Below, in pieces: positions 53,419-63,151 of a DNA stretch of 64,000 nucleotides. The notes beneath the pieces are model-generated. The model searched no databases. It was not told where the DNA came from and was given only the letters and a program-made list of their open reading frames with translations. The translations under genes and the position numbers were made by a program. Origin of the DNA: Paenibacillus polymyxa (GTDB lineage Bacteria > Bacillota > Bacilli > Paenibacillales > Paenibacillaceae); assembly GCF_018614975.1 (NCBI RefSeq), contig NZ_JAGGNR010000016.1, forward strand, positions 1 through 64,000, read 5' to 3'. Position 1 is the first letter of the stretch. Each line of letters opens with the position of its first letter.

Positions 53419-55863
53419 ATGAAGACTAAATTGAAAACCAAATCGAGAGGTAAGAAGATCCTGCGCAAAGGTGTAAAACAAATGCTGGCAGCAACGCTGC
53501 TCGCTGCGGGGATTTTCCCTGGATTGTCTCCAGGCTTGACTCAGGCGGCTGAGGCACATGTGGATAATCCATTTGTGGGAGCAACGGCTTATCTGAACCA
53601 GGACTATTCGGCTCTCGTGGATACGTCCATTGCGCTGACCAACGATACATCGCTGAAGGCCAAGATGGAGACGGTCAAATCGTATCCAACGGCTGTATGG
53701 GTTGACCGCATTGCTGCAATCTATGGCGGCCCGGATAACGCTGGTCGCAAAAGCGTAGAGCAACATCTCGATGCCGTTCTCGCCCAAAAGAAACCTGGTA
53801 CACCCATAACCGCTTCATTCGTTATCTATAACTTGCCCGGACGGGATTGTCATGCACTCGCATCGAACGGTGAACTTCCACTAACACAGGCAGCACTGCA
53901 GACATATAAAACGGATTATATTGATGTGCTCGCAGATATCTTCGCAGATCCGAAGTATCAGGATATTCGCATTATTGCCGTCATTGAACCGGACAGTCTG
54001 CCTAACCTTGTGACCAACCTGAGTACACCAGCTTGTGGTCAAGCCAGCTCAACAGGTATCTATGAGGCGGGTGTGAAGTATGCACTGGAAAAGCTGCACG
54101 CCATTCCGAATGTATACAACTATCTGGATATCGGCCACTCCGGCTGGCTTGGATGGGATAACAACCGTTCTGCAGCAGTCGCGCTGTATACAAGTGTTGT
54201 GCAAGGGACAGCCGCGGGTCTGAGCAGTGCAGATGGTTTCATTACGAATACAGCGAACACTACACCGCTGGGAGAGCCGAACCTGTCCAACCCGGATCTC
54301 AATATCGGTGGACAACCGATTAAATCTGCCAAGTTTTATGAGTGGAATCCTTATTTTGACGAAACCGATTTCACTGCTGCACTGTATGCCGATTTTGTAC
54401 AAGCCGGCTGGCCAAGCAGCACAGGTTTCCTGATTGATACTAGCCGGAATGGCTGGGGCGGGGTAGACCGTCCAGCATCGGCTACGGGCAGCAACATCAA
54501 CGATTATGTAAATTCCGGACGTGTGGATCGCCGGGAGCATCGGGGAAACTGGTGTAATGCCAGTGGAGCTGGCATAGGTGAAGCACCTAAGGCTGCTCCG
54601 GGACCCGCACATCTGGATGCTTATGTATGGGTGAAACCTCCGGGTGAATCCGATGGCTCCAGTTCCGAAATTCCGAATAACGAAGGCAAAGGCTTTGACC
54701 GGATGTGTGATCCGACCTTCACCACTCGGGATGGTGTATTAACAGGCGCATTGCCTAATGCTCCGGTATCGGGTCACTGGTTCCATGATCAATTCGTGAT
54801 GCTGGTGGAAAACTCATTCCCTGTCCTACCTGCAAGTAACGGTGGAGGCAATCCTCCGGGTGGAACAACAGCTCCGGCAGCACCAGCAGCATTGACGGCT
54901 ACTGCTGGTAACGCTCAAGTCTCCTTGACGTGGACTGCTTCCACAGGGGCTACAAGTTATAGTGTCAAGCGGGCACTGAGTGCATCAGGTCCATTCACAA
55001 CAATTGCAGCCAATGTGAGTGGAACGTCTTACAGTAACACTGGACTGATTAATGGCACAACCTACTATTATGTGGTAACGGCCACGAATGCAGTAGGTGA
55101 AAGTGTTAACTCTGCCACAGCAACTGCTACGCCGGTTGCAGGGGTAACGGCACCGGCTGCACCAACAGCCTTAACAGCGACAGCAGGCAATGCTCAGGTA
55201 AGCCTGACGTGGGCAGCTTCTGCAGGTGCGACAAGCTATAATGTGAAACGCGCGCTGAGTGCATCAGGTCCGTTCACAACGATCGCGGCGAATGTGAGTG
55301 GTACGTCCTACACCAACACTGCCCTCACGAACGGCACAACGTATCATTATGTGGTAAGTGCAGTGAATACAGCGGGGCAAAGTGCCAATTCCGCTGTAGC
55401 TTCCGCGACACCTCAAAGTGTCGTTGTACCAACCAGTGATCTTGTTCTGCAATATCGTGCTGGAGATACCAATGCGCAGGATAGCCAGATCAAACCGTAT
55501 TTTAACATCAAAAACCTGGGCAGTACCGATGTGAATCTGAGTGACTTGAAGATCCGTTATTACTTCTCTAAAGAAGGCTCGGCTGCGATGGATTCTGCCA
55601 TCGATTACGCTCAAGTTGGCGGGTCCAATATCCAGCGGACCTTCACAGACTCGTATGTTGAGCTGAGCTTCACATCTGGTGCTGGCAGCATTCAGGCTGG
55701 TGGACAGACTGGAGACATCCAGCTTCGCATGTACAAAACAGACTGGTCCAACTTTGACGAGAGTAACGACTACTCCTTCGATCCAACGAAAACAGCTTAC
55801 CAGGATTGGAACAAGGTAACGCTCTACCAAGATGGAAACCTGGTATGGGGCATTGAGCCTTAA
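53419..55863 (+). CDS. GH6 cellulase with two Fn3 and CBM3
   Basis: The 814-residue secreted enzyme follows GGAAAGGTGG. A basic signal peptide ends near T-Q-A-A-E-A. The GH6 catalytic domain (about 45-470) shows L-P-G-R-D-C with Asp143 and I-E-P-D-S-L-P-N with probable catalytic acid Asp192, plus S-R-N-G-W-G-G. It cleaves beta-1,4-glucan with inversion; cellobiohydrolase or endoglucanase mode is not certain. Two nearly identical Fn3 modules (about 482-574 and 577-665) lead to a C-terminal CBM3 (about 672-814) that binds crystalline cellulose. Confidence 0.93.
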   Translation: MKTKLKTKSRGKKILRKGVKQMLAATLLAAGIFPGLSPGLTQAAEAHVDNPFVGATAYLNQDYSALVDTSIALTNDTSLKAKMETVKSYPTAVWVDRIAAIYGGPDNAGRKSVEQHLDAVLAQKKPGTPITASFVIYNLPGRDCHALASNGELPLTQAALQTYKTDYIDVLADIFADPKYQDIRIIAVIEPDSLPNLVTNLSTPACGQASSTGIYEAGVKYALEKLHAIPNVYNYLDIGHSGWLGWDNNRSAAVALYTSVVQGTAAGLSSADGFITNTANTTPLGEPNLSNPDLNIGGQPIKSAKFYEWNPYFDETDFTAALYADFVQAGWPSSTGFLIDTSRNGWGGVDRPASATGSNINDYVNSGRVDRREHRGNWCNASGAGIGEAPKAAPGPAHLDAYVWVKPPGESDGSSSEIPNNEGKGFDRMCDPTFTTRDGVLTGALPNAPVSGHWFHDQFVMLVENSFPVLPASNGGGNPPGGTTAPAAPAALTATAGNAQVSLTWTASTGATSYSVKRALSASGPFTTIAANVSGTSYSNTGLINGTTYYYVVTATNAVGESVNSATATATPVAGVTAPAAPTALTATAGNAQVSLTWAASAGATSYNVKRALSASGPFTTIAANVSGTSYTNTALTNGTTYHYVVSAVNTAGQSANSAVASATPQSVVVPTSDLVLQYRAGDTNAQDSQIKPYFNIKNLGSTDVNLSDLKIRYYFSKEGSAAMDSAIDYAQVGGSNIQRTFTDSYVELSFTSGAGSIQAGGQTGDIQLRMYKTDWSNFDESNDYSFDPTKTAYQDWNKVTLYQDGNLVWGIEP

Positions 55864-55932
55864 GAGGAACCATCGGTGATCTGTAATTCGGAGTTAAGAT
55901 AAGCTACAAGCATGGTAACCCGTCAATAGGAT

Positions 55933-55977
55933 GTAAAATACCGCCCTTCTCCGTTGAGGAAAGTGGCGGTATTTACA
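55933..55977. terminator. Bidirectional terminator after cellulase
   Basis: GTAAAATACCGCC pairs with GGCGGTATTTAC with one bulge; it lies between convergent genes. Confidence 0.75.
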
Positions 55978-56012
55978 TTGTACAATCGATAGAACTTCCG
56001 CCAAAACATGAA

Positions 56013-56840
56013 TTACTCCCCAAAGAAATTTCTGCATACATGCAAAATTCCCTCGGCGTATCGATATGGGGCAACGTTATTGTGGTATGATTTTGCCTCG
56101 GTCGTTGCATTCTGAAGAAGATATCCATGGGCAACCATCTGAAGCATCTCGATGTCATTTCCACTGTCACCGAAGGCCAATGTATTGGACATTAGTACCT
56201 GATTGTAATCGATCAGGAATCGCACAGCCGCTTTTTTTCCGGTTCCTGCGGGGATAAAATCGACATCATAGGCGTGCTCCGGATCACCCGCCTTGGGATT
56301 ACATTGATTGATATTGATTCCGATTCCGTGATTGGTAGCCAGATGCCTGATAATATGAATATCATATTGGGTTTTGACTAAAGATTCTGCATAATAATAG
56401 TAGTTCATTTTGTAACCGGATTGACCAAACTGAGTCTGTTCGTGGAGAACAATGTTGTATATTGATTTCAATTCACCAATTAAATCTTCTACATCTCTAC
56501 GGGAGAATCCAGATTCTCGAATGATCTTTTGCCAGGAAGGAATGGTGAGCAATTGTCCGTCATGCCGGACTTCCCATAGATCTGTCCCCAGGTTACTCGC
56601 TATAAAATGAGGGAACTGCGTCATGCCGGCCATTTTCATTTTTGCCTGTATTTGCTGAATGCTGCTTCCGGTGACCCAGGCTACCTTTACATGATGATTT
56701 CTGGCAAGGAGCTGGATATATCTTTCCAACTCGTATACCCTTTTGAGTTGTTCAGGCAAACATTCATGTGGGTAATACGTTTCGTCAAAATCAAAAAATA
56801 TCAGATATTCAGTTACAGCCGGGATATAGGTGACTTCCAT
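56013..56840 (-). CDS. NtdB-like HAD phosphatase (kanosamine-6-phosphate phosphatase type)
   Basis: About 275 residues; ATG at 56840 is preferred over 56849, which lies within two bases of the GGGAGG site. HAD motif I is F-F-D-F-D-E-T-Y, motif II lies in W-V-T-G-S-S and motif IV in F-G-D-S-G-N-D. The stretches F-P-H-F-I-A-S-N-L-G-T-D and D-P-E-H-A-Y-D-V-D-F-I-P closely resemble Bacillus subtilis NtdB, from memory. NtdB dephosphorylates kanosamine 6-phosphate, but the ntdA and ntdC partners are absent here, so the substrate may differ. The gene diverges from a LacI-type regulator. Confidence 0.8.
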   Translation of the reverse strand: MEVTYIPAVTEYLIFFDFDETYYPHECLPEQLKRVYELERYIQLLARNHHVKVAWVTGSSIQQIQAKMKMAGMTQFPHFIASNLGTDLWEVRHDGQLLTIPSWQKIIRESGFSRRDVEDLIGELKSIYNIVLHEQTQFGQSGYKMNYYYYAESLVKTQYDIHIIRHLATNHGIGININQCNPKAGDPEHAYDVDFIPAGTGKKAAVRFLIDYNQVLMSNTLAFGDSGNDIEMLQMVAHGYLLQNATTEAKSYHNNVAPYRYAEGILHVCRNFFGE

Positions 56841-56883
56841 CTGTATCATTCCTCCCTAGAGGTTGTTTTCGATAGCATAGTTG

Positions 56884-56899
56884 CTGGGAACGTTCCCAG
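56884..56899. promoter_or_regulatory. Perfect 16-base palindrome, LacI-type operator
   Basis: CTGGGAACGTTCCCAG is a perfect palindrome centred on CG, as LacI-family operators are. It lies between the NtdB-like gene and the divergent LacI-type regulator, 27 bases before the regulator's start. Confidence 0.7.
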
Positions 56900-56925
56900 G
56901 TCAATACTTTTCTTATGAGGTGTTT

Positions 56926-57912
56926 ATGTTGCCCACCATAATTGATATTTCACGTGTAAGCGGTCTTTCTAAATCGACGGTATCCCGTGTGTTAAACGAC
57001 CATCCTCATGTATCCATTGAAAGCAGACAAAAAGTAAAAGAAGCCATCAAGGAGCTGGGATATGTTCGCAATACGCATGGGGTTCAGTTCCGCCTGCAGG
57101 CAAGCAATCATATCGGCGTGCTTGTCCCCGATGTGGAGCATCCCTATTTCAGCCAGCTTGTTAGTGCATTAGGTCGTTCCTTAGGCTCCATGGGGTATCG
57201 GCTTGTCATCTATCAGACCGAATTATCCCGCGAGTATGAACGTGATGTGTATGCCCGATTGTTACATCGGGAGATGGATGCTGTAATTATTGCGCATTCC
57301 CATTTCTCGGAGAGCGAAATTAAAGAATGGTTAGGTTCAGGCATCGGGATCATATGCAACGAAGCGATGGACGGGGAGTTTCTCGATGTCTTTCGACTGG
57401 ATGAAGAAGATGCGGTTTTTCAAGCGACCTCTTATTTGCTGTCGAGGGGACGTCGTCATCTGTTTTTCTGTATGGATTACCTGACACCATTGCAAGAGAA
57501 AAGATGGAACGGGTTTCAACGGGCTCACCAACAGTTCGGACTTCCGTGTGCGAAATCACAATGTTATGCAGGTCTGGTAACTATGGAGGATGGTTATGCC
57601 TTGGGAGAACAATTGTTTATTTCTGATTCATTGCCAGATGGCATGATTACAGGTAGTGACTTTGTAGCTGCGGGTTTACTGAGAGCAGCAAAGCAAAGAA
57701 GAATATCTGTGCCTCAACAAATGTCTGTCATCGGGTTTGATAACCATTCTGTCGGCTTGATGACCCATCCGGAACTGACCACATTAACCAATTGTATTCC
57801 CGATATGGTCAGGGATGTTACGGAATGTCTTAGCCAGCGATTGAAAGGGATACGATCTGCACCAATAGTGAAAACCTACAAGACTTCGCTGATTATACGT
57901 GATTCCACGTAA
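56926..57912 (+). CDS. LacI family transcriptional regulator
   Basis: About 328 residues. The ATG at 56926 has GAGGTG upstream; the longer frame would read through the operator. The helix-turn-helix is I-D-I-S-R-V-S-G-L-S-K-S-T-V-S-R-V-L-N-D-H-P-H-V-S, followed by a periplasmic-binding-like effector domain (I-G-V-L-V-P-D-V-E-H-P-Y-F). It resembles NtdR, the LacI-type regulator beside the Bacillus subtilis ntd genes. It probably controls itself and the NtdB-like gene through the palindrome between them. Confidence 0.88.
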   Translation: MLPTIIDISRVSGLSKSTVSRVLNDHPHVSIESRQKVKEAIKELGYVRNTHGVQFRLQASNHIGVLVPDVEHPYFSQLVSALGRSLGSMGYRLVIYQTELSREYERDVYARLLHREMDAVIIAHSHFSESEIKEWLGSGIGIICNEAMDGEFLDVFRLDEEDAVFQATSYLLSRGRRHLFFCMDYLTPLQEKRWNGFQRAHQQFGLPCAKSQCYAGLVTMEDGYALGEQLFISDSLPDGMITGSDFVAAGLLRAAKQRRISVPQQMSVIGFDNHSVGLMTHPELTTLTNCIPDMVRDVTECLSQRLKGIRSAPIVKTYKTSLIIRDST

Positions 57913-57987
57913 GTAATGATCCTCATAAACACTGAATATTGATCGTTTTGGACGGATATCTGCCTATGGTCTGGCAGGCAGGGTGTC

Positions 57988-58025
57988 TATAATAGAAACC
58001 GACGGACAAAATGTAAGCGTAAACA
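57988..58025 (+). promoter_or_regulatory. -10 box and perfect cre site before rhamnogalacturonan lyase
   Basis: TATAAT at 57988-57993 is followed at 58011-58025 by ATGTAAGCGTAAACA, a 15 of 15 match to the CcpA consensus. It lies 45 bases before the start codon, so carbon catabolite repression is very likely. Confidence 0.75.
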
Positions 58026-58069
58026 TTTGAAGGTAATCACCTATTCTGTCTCAAGGAGAGTGAAGGTAG

Positions 58070-60490
58070 ATGAACTCAGAAACAACAACGCCTGTACATA
58101 AGGGGGCGGCTTCAGGTCTGCAATTCAGTCATAGGAAGCAACGGACACCACGTATGCCACTTGCAGCCAAAGTGCTCTCATCCGCGCTTAGCGTAGCCTT
58201 GCTCATTGGAGGAACAGCAGGAATCACCGGAGCAGAAGCTTCGAAGAGCAATGGAGTGGCAGAGGCCAGTCTGCAATCCAGCAAAGGGGGCAGTCACTTG
58301 AAAAGCATTCAACTGGAATATCTGGATCGGGGTCTGGTAGCTGCATCGACATCCGAAGGTGTTTTTCTTAGCTGGAGATTGCTCGGGGATGAAGCCACAG
58401 GGTATAGCGACAAAGGGCTGACAGGTACGGACTTTAACGTCTATCGTGATGGCAAAAAGATCGCTACCGTCACGGACAGCACCAACTATGTGGATGCCAC
58501 GGGCAAATCCTCTTCCCGTTATGAAGTGGCAGCGGTGAACAAAAAGGGCAAGGAGGGTAAACGCAGTGCATCCGTCAAACCTTGGGCGAACGGGTATGTG
58601 GATATTCCACTGCAAAAACCCGCCGATTGTGTGACACCTGCGGGAGAAGCTTATACGTATTCCGCCAATGACATGAGCGTGGGGGATGTGGACGGGGATG
58701 GCCAATATGAGTTTTTCGTCAAATGGGACCCATCCAACGCCAAGGACGTATCGCAAAAAGGATACACCGGTAAAACCTACATTGATGCTTACACCTTGGA
58801 CGGACAATTGTTGTACCGGATCGATCTTGGGGTTAACATCCGTGCGGGTGCTCATTATACACAGATGCTCGTTTACGATTTTGACGGGGATGGCAAGGCT
58901 GAGATGATGTTTAAAACCGCTCCGGGCACCAAGATTATCCAATATAACAAAAAAGGAAAAGTAACATCCGAGAAGTACATCACACTTCCCAAGCAGGATC
59001 GCAAGGCAGGGTACTCGAACGAAGATGATTATCGGTTGAGTGCTGACGGTTACTTCGACCACGTAGTGGATATGTTCAGAAATTGGCATAAACATGATGA
59101 GGTTGTGAAGGGGAACTGGCCTGCAACATTGGAAGAGGCTTTTGGAATGGAGAAAAAGTATAACTACCCATTATCTCAGCTGGATGCCGAGAGCCTGGCC
59201 GAATACTTCATTGATGTATATGCGGTAGAACGCAGTAACCGAAATGAGCTGCGCAAGTTTGAAGGTTTTATCGTGGATGGACCGGAGTATGTTACGGTAT
59301 TTGAAGGGAAATCAGGCAAAGAGCTGGAGACCATTCCATATGAACCCGAGCGTCATGATGATGGTCTGATGTGGGGCGATTATGCCATGGCGCGAATTGA
59401 ACCGGGGAATCGGGTGGACCGTTTCCTGGCAGGCGTGGCGTATCTGGATGGCAAGAAACCGTCTGCGATCTTTGCACGCGGATATTATACACGTTCGACG
59501 ATGGTTGCCTACAATTGGGACGGCAAAAAGCTGAAAAAGGAATGGAAAGTGGACAGCGGCTGGACACCGATGAAGAACCCGTTCAATGACGGGCCGCATG
59601 GTGTAGATGGTACAGATCCAGAGTACGGATCCATTACCACCCAGGGTGCACACTCGTTCAGTGTGGCGGATGTGGATGGAGATGGCAAACAGGAGATCGT
59701 CTATGGCTCTGCTACGATTGATCATGATGGCAGCGTGCTTTACAGCTCCTCAGACCTGATGCCTGCCGAGAGTGCTGCACCGGGAACGATTGCCCGTCTG
59801 GGCCATGGGGATGCACTTCATGTGGCAGATATTGACCCGGATCGTCCGGGACTTGAGATTTTCATGGTTCACGAGGGTGGTCCTTGGGCGCCATACGGCT
59901 ATTCCTTGCGTGATGCGAAGACCGGAGAAATGATCTATGGCGGGTACACGGGCAAAGATACCGGACGCGGCATGGTGGGAGATGTTGATCCAACCCGTCG
60001 TGGACTGGAGACATGGGCTGTAGGATTATGGACAGCGAGCGGTGAGAAAATCAGTGATCAGATGCCGGGTACAAATATGAATATCCGCTGGGCTGCTGAT
60101 ATGACGACTCAGATCGTAGACGGTGCCATCAACGTCACGCCTACGATCAAGGATTGGAAGCGTGGTACGCTGCTAACCGCAACAGGCACATTAACCAACA
60201 ATCACACCAAAGGTACACCTTCTCTTGTGGCTGATATCTTCGGGGATTGGCGGGAAGAGATGCTGGTGAGAACCACCGACAGCTCAGCGATCCGCATCTA
60301 TCTGAGTACCGAGAAGACAGATCGTAAGCTGTACACGCTCATGCATGATGCGATGTATCGTGTAGGCATTGCTGGACAGAACAGTGGATACAACCAGCCT
60401 TCCTATCCGTCCTTCTACATGGCGTCGGATATGGACTGGTCACAAGTAACGCTGCCGAAGTTCTACACGCCAGGTAAGGGTGGAAAGTAA
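58070..60490 (+). CDS. Secreted rhamnogalacturonan lyase, PL11
   Basis: The 806-residue enzyme has a long basic N-region and a signal peptide ending near T-G-A-E-A. An Fn3-like segment (about 75-170) is followed by an eight-bladed propeller typical of PL11, with several calcium-binding loops: D-V-D-G-D-G-Q-Y-E, D-F-D-G-D-G-K-A-E, D-V-D-G-D-G-K-Q-E. Such enzymes (YesW/YesX in Bacillus subtilis) cut the rhamnogalacturonan I backbone by beta-elimination. There is no added carbohydrate-binding module. GGAGAGTGAAGG precedes the ATG. Confidence 0.92.
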   Translation: MNSETTTPVHKGAASGLQFSHRKQRTPRMPLAAKVLSSALSVALLIGGTAGITGAEASKSNGVAEASLQSSKGGSHLKSIQLEYLDRGLVAASTSEGVFLSWRLLGDEATGYSDKGLTGTDFNVYRDGKKIATVTDSTNYVDATGKSSSRYEVAAVNKKGKEGKRSASVKPWANGYVDIPLQKPADCVTPAGEAYTYSANDMSVGDVDGDGQYEFFVKWDPSNAKDVSQKGYTGKTYIDAYTLDGQLLYRIDLGVNIRAGAHYTQMLVYDFDGDGKAEMMFKTAPGTKIIQYNKKGKVTSEKYITLPKQDRKAGYSNEDDYRLSADGYFDHVVDMFRNWHKHDEVVKGNWPATLEEAFGMEKKYNYPLSQLDAESLAEYFIDVYAVERSNRNELRKFEGFIVDGPEYVTVFEGKSGKELETIPYEPERHDDGLMWGDYAMARIEPGNRVDRFLAGVAYLDGKKPSAIFARGYYTRSTMVAYNWDGKKLKKEWKVDSGWTPMKNPFNDGPHGVDGTDPEYGSITTQGAHSFSVADVDGDGKQEIVYGSATIDHDGSVLYSSSDLMPAESAAPGTIARLGHGDALHVADIDPDRPGLEIFMVHEGGPWAPYGYSLRDAKTGEMIYGGYTGKDTGRGMVGDVDPTRRGLETWAVGLWTASGEKISDQMPGTNMNIRWAADMTTQIVDGAINVTPTIKDWKRGTLLTATGTLTNNHTKGTPSLVADIFGDWREEMLVRTTDSSAIRIYLSTEKTDRKLYTLMHDAMYRVGIAGQNSGYNQPSYPSFYMASDMDWSQVTLPKFYTPGKGGK

Positions 60491-60597
60491 ACAGACGGGA
60501 TGAGCAATAGCTGGCAATAGCAATACAACATGTGTTCATGATCAGCCTGAAACGAAAAGAAACATCGGTTTTTAAAAGTTGGCATCGAAGGAAGCTT

Positions 60598-60651
60598 AAA
60601 AGCTCTGGAATCCCAATGTGTCTCGACACATGGAGGTTTCAGAGCTTTTTT
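60598..60651 (+). terminator. Terminator after lyase
   Basis: AAAAGCTCTG pairs with CAGAGCTTTT, with an inner ATGTGTC and GACACAT stem, and a T-run. Confidence 0.8.
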
Positions 60652-60766
60652 GATAGTTTCCATGATTGCAGATCAGAGGCGGATTGAAGCATTCGGGGAT
60701 GCAATCGAAAAGTTAGGATTGGCTTAGTTTTTCTTAGGGGGCGGTTTATTGGCAAGGAACTATGTA

Positions 60767-61708
60767 TTAAGGGACGTATCTCGTATATTGCTCTGTTGCC
60801 GCGTTCATTCGTTGAATTAATTCCAGTCGAACATGTTCCGGCTCTAGGCAACGAAGGCTACTTCCAAAGCTCATTAATATACCGAAGCCATAATCATCGT
60901 CTATAAAAGGGAGGTCCACCTGATATCGCTCATCTCCGAGATCGGTGATATGTTCCATCGTGCAATAATCCAGCATGCGATTCAGAGCGGATGAGTTAAT
61001 GAGTACTTTAATTGGAAAAGTTCTGGCGCGCATCTGATTGGTAAAATCAGAGAAGGGATGTGGCATGATACGCTGAGTAAAAGGAGTTTCTTCAACCGTC
61101 ACCGCATACATTTTGCGTAACTTGAACAGTCTGCAACTCTGTGTTTGAGGCAGATAGGCCTGCACATACCAATAGCTTGCCTTAAACACCAGTCGTTGAG
61201 GTTCCACACCTTGAAGCTGCTCGGTTCCTTTGCGATTATAATAAGAAAAAGCTAAAGTGTACATTTTTTCCAGGGCTAATTTGATAGACTTAATAACGGT
61301 GTCGGAGTCATCAACGCCCATCCAGGACGTAAAGTCCACCATCATCTGATTTGTTTTCATAGTCATAGCATGAAACTGTTCTTCTGAAACAATGCTTCTC
61401 AACTTAACCAGTGCATGGGATACTTCCTTACCTGAGAATGTGCTTTGCATTATGCCGAGTCCAGTCAGCATGGCAATCATATCATCTGTAGTAAATAAGC
61501 CCTTATTCAGTTTGTACTGCTCCATAATGCGAATGCCACCACCGGCACCAGAGCTTGTTGTAATGGGAATTCCTGCTGCATTAATGGATTCTATATCCCG
61601 ATAAATGGTGCGCAGAGAAACTTCGAACAATTCGGCGAGATCTTTTCCACGAACCTTGCCACGTTGCAAAAGCAACATCACAATAGCGAGCATGCGTTCC
61701 AATTTCAT
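60767..61708 (-). CDS. YafY-type HTH and WYL domain regulator
   Basis: This 313-residue protein has an N-terminal winged helix (L-F-E-V-S-L-R-T-I-Y-R-D-I-E-S-I) and a central WYL domain (Y-Y-N-R-K-G-T-E-Q-L-Q-G-V-E-P-Q-R-L-V-F-K). A C-terminal WCX extension follows. WYL proteins sense nucleic acids or small ligands. It diverges from the peptidase E homologue, with an inverted repeat in between, so it likely regulates that gene and itself. Confidence 0.88.
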   Translation of the reverse strand: MKLERMLAIVMLLLQRGKVRGKDLAELFEVSLRTIYRDIESINAAGIPITTSSGAGGGIRIMEQYKLNKGLFTTDDMIAMLTGLGIMQSTFSGKEVSHALVKLRSIVSEEQFHAMTMKTNQMMVDFTSWMGVDDSDTVIKSIKLALEKMYTLAFSYYNRKGTEQLQGVEPQRLVFKASYWYVQAYLPQTQSCRLFKLRKMYAVTVEETPFTQRIMPHPFSDFTNQMRARTFPIKVLINSSALNRMLDYCTMEHITDLGDERYQVDLPFIDDDYGFGILMSFGSSLRCLEPEHVRLELIQRMNAATEQYTRYVP

Positions 61709-61757
61709 AACTGATCCCTCCTTATTTATTCTATACGTAGGTTCATCACTCTTATTT

Positions 61758-61788
61758 TATAATGACTGACATCAAGCTGTCAGTCATT
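61758..61788. promoter_or_regulatory. Promoter with 10-base inverted repeat operator
   Basis: AATGACTGAC (61761-61770) and GTCAGTCATT (61779-61788) are perfect arms separated by eight bases. They overlap a TATAAT at 61758-61763. The WYL regulator encoded on the left is the obvious binding candidate. Confidence 0.7.
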
Positions 61789-61834
61789 GCATGTTTTAAT
61801 GAAGAGGAAGGAAAAGCGATGGGAGGCGTTAAAG

Positions 61835-62449
61835 ATGAAAAAATTGTTTCTGACTTCATCTTTTGAAGAGACAGCGAGCTTGTTTGGTGCATTTGAGGAA
61901 GAATTGACGGGGAGAACGGTCACATTTATTCCTACAGCGGCTATTCAAGAGGAATACAATGATTATGTACAGGCTGGCCGAAAAGCCCTTGAGGAATTGG
62001 GATTGGTGGTGGATGAGTTGGAGATATCCTCAGCCTCACCTCAAGAAATAGAGAGTACCTTACAGCGAAACGATATGATTTATGTGACGGGTGGGAATAC
62101 ATTTTTTCTACTTCAAGAACTTAAAAAAAGCGGGGCGGACCAACGGATTCGAGCACACATTCAGGCTGGAAAGATCTACATTGGAGAGTCAGCAGGCTCT
62201 ATAATCTTATCGCCTCATATTGAATATGTGAAAGAAATGGATGATTCCACGGTGGCCCCGAGCCTTAAAAGTTATGGTGCATTAAATGTCATCGATTTTT
62301 ATCCGGTCCCGCATCATGGATGCTTTCCGTTTGTTGAATCATCAGAAAAAGTTCTTGCAGAGTATCAGTCCAAGGTACCTCTAGTACCTATTACGAATGC
62401 ACAAGCTATTGTTGTGGAGGGGGAACAATTCCGGATTGTTGGAGCTTAG
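61835..62449 (+). CDS. Peptidase E-like (S51 family) protein
   Basis: About 204 residues. The ATG at 61835 follows GGGAGGCG; the longer frame from 61787 crosses the operator. The nucleophile elbow is G-E-S-A-G-S, as in S51 dipeptidase E, which cleaves Asp-Xaa dipeptides. The neighbouring strand V-T-G-G-N-T-F-F-L also fits the family. The protein is cytoplasmic. Divergent WYL control is likely. Confidence 0.85.
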   Translation: MKKLFLTSSFEETASLFGAFEEELTGRTVTFIPTAAIQEEYNDYVQAGRKALEELGLVVDELEISSASPQEIESTLQRNDMIYVTGGNTFFLLQELKKSGADQRIRAHIQAGKIYIGESAGSIILSPHIEYVKEMDDSTVAPSLKSYGALNVIDFYPVPHHGCFPFVESSEKVLAEYQSKVPLVPITNAQAIVVEGEQFRIVGA

Positions 62450-62482
62450 CATATCCTCGATTAAGCTTAGTGAAACAATCAT

Positions 62483-62969
62483 TCAGAATTTCAGATGTTT
62501 AACGGATGCAAAGTCTTTGAGGGTGTATTTTCCTTTCTCATGAATTAATGTGGTGATGGAGCACTCGGGGATCAATTGATTCTGCTTAGCTATAAAATCG
62601 GAATGCCAGACGTTCACCAGCCTGTTTGGCCGAGTCACCCACGGGTGGAATGTAATCTGGATCAGACGTACATCGATCCCACATCGCAATGAATTCTTCG
62701 AATGACTGATCCGGGCAATCGGCCCAATTGGCACGTTCGCGCAGGCGAGGATCTACGGTGATAGGGGATTGAATATGGTGGGCAATCATGCTGGCGGTTT
62801 CATGGGCTCGTCGAAGTGGGCTGGTAAAGATTATAGCAACAGGAAAGGCAGCTCTGGCAAAATGCATTGCTGTGGCTTCGGCTTGTAAAGTCCCCTCGAA
62901 AGTGAGGGAGACATCACCGATTCGTCTTTCTTTGAGACCATGTCTCACCAGATGAAAGGTGGTACTCAT
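62483..62969 (-). pseudogene. Histidine phosphatase family gene with internal deletion
   Basis: The frame from 62969 gives a normal phosphoglycerate-mutase-like start (L-V-R-H-G with the catalytic His, then S-P-L-R-R-A-H-E-T) but stops at 62586 after only 127 residues. Beyond the junction near 62600, a different frame encodes a plausible C-terminal tail (D-F-I-A-K-Q-N-Q-L-I-P-E-C-S) down to 62483. The middle part with the second catalytic His (usually S-H-G) is missing. This indicates a deletion plus frameshift. The remaining protein should be inactive. Confidence 0.65.
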
Positions 62970-63151
62970 ACGTAGAAACCTCCTTTAAGTATAGATAGTT
63001 CACATAAATCATTAGATAATATACTAATTATATGTTTATCTAATTTAATATTGCAATCATCATCTGAGTCAGGACAGTTTATATCCACTCGATAGAATTG
63101 CTACAATGGAGAAAAGTGAGGATCGATCGTTGTAGGAATGGAGGTATGGAT

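Noticed and set aside
58178..59095. 305-codon frame antisense to the rhamnogalacturonan lyase
   Set aside because: The coding strand has clear PL11 motifs; the antisense product has no recognisable domain and no ribosome site.
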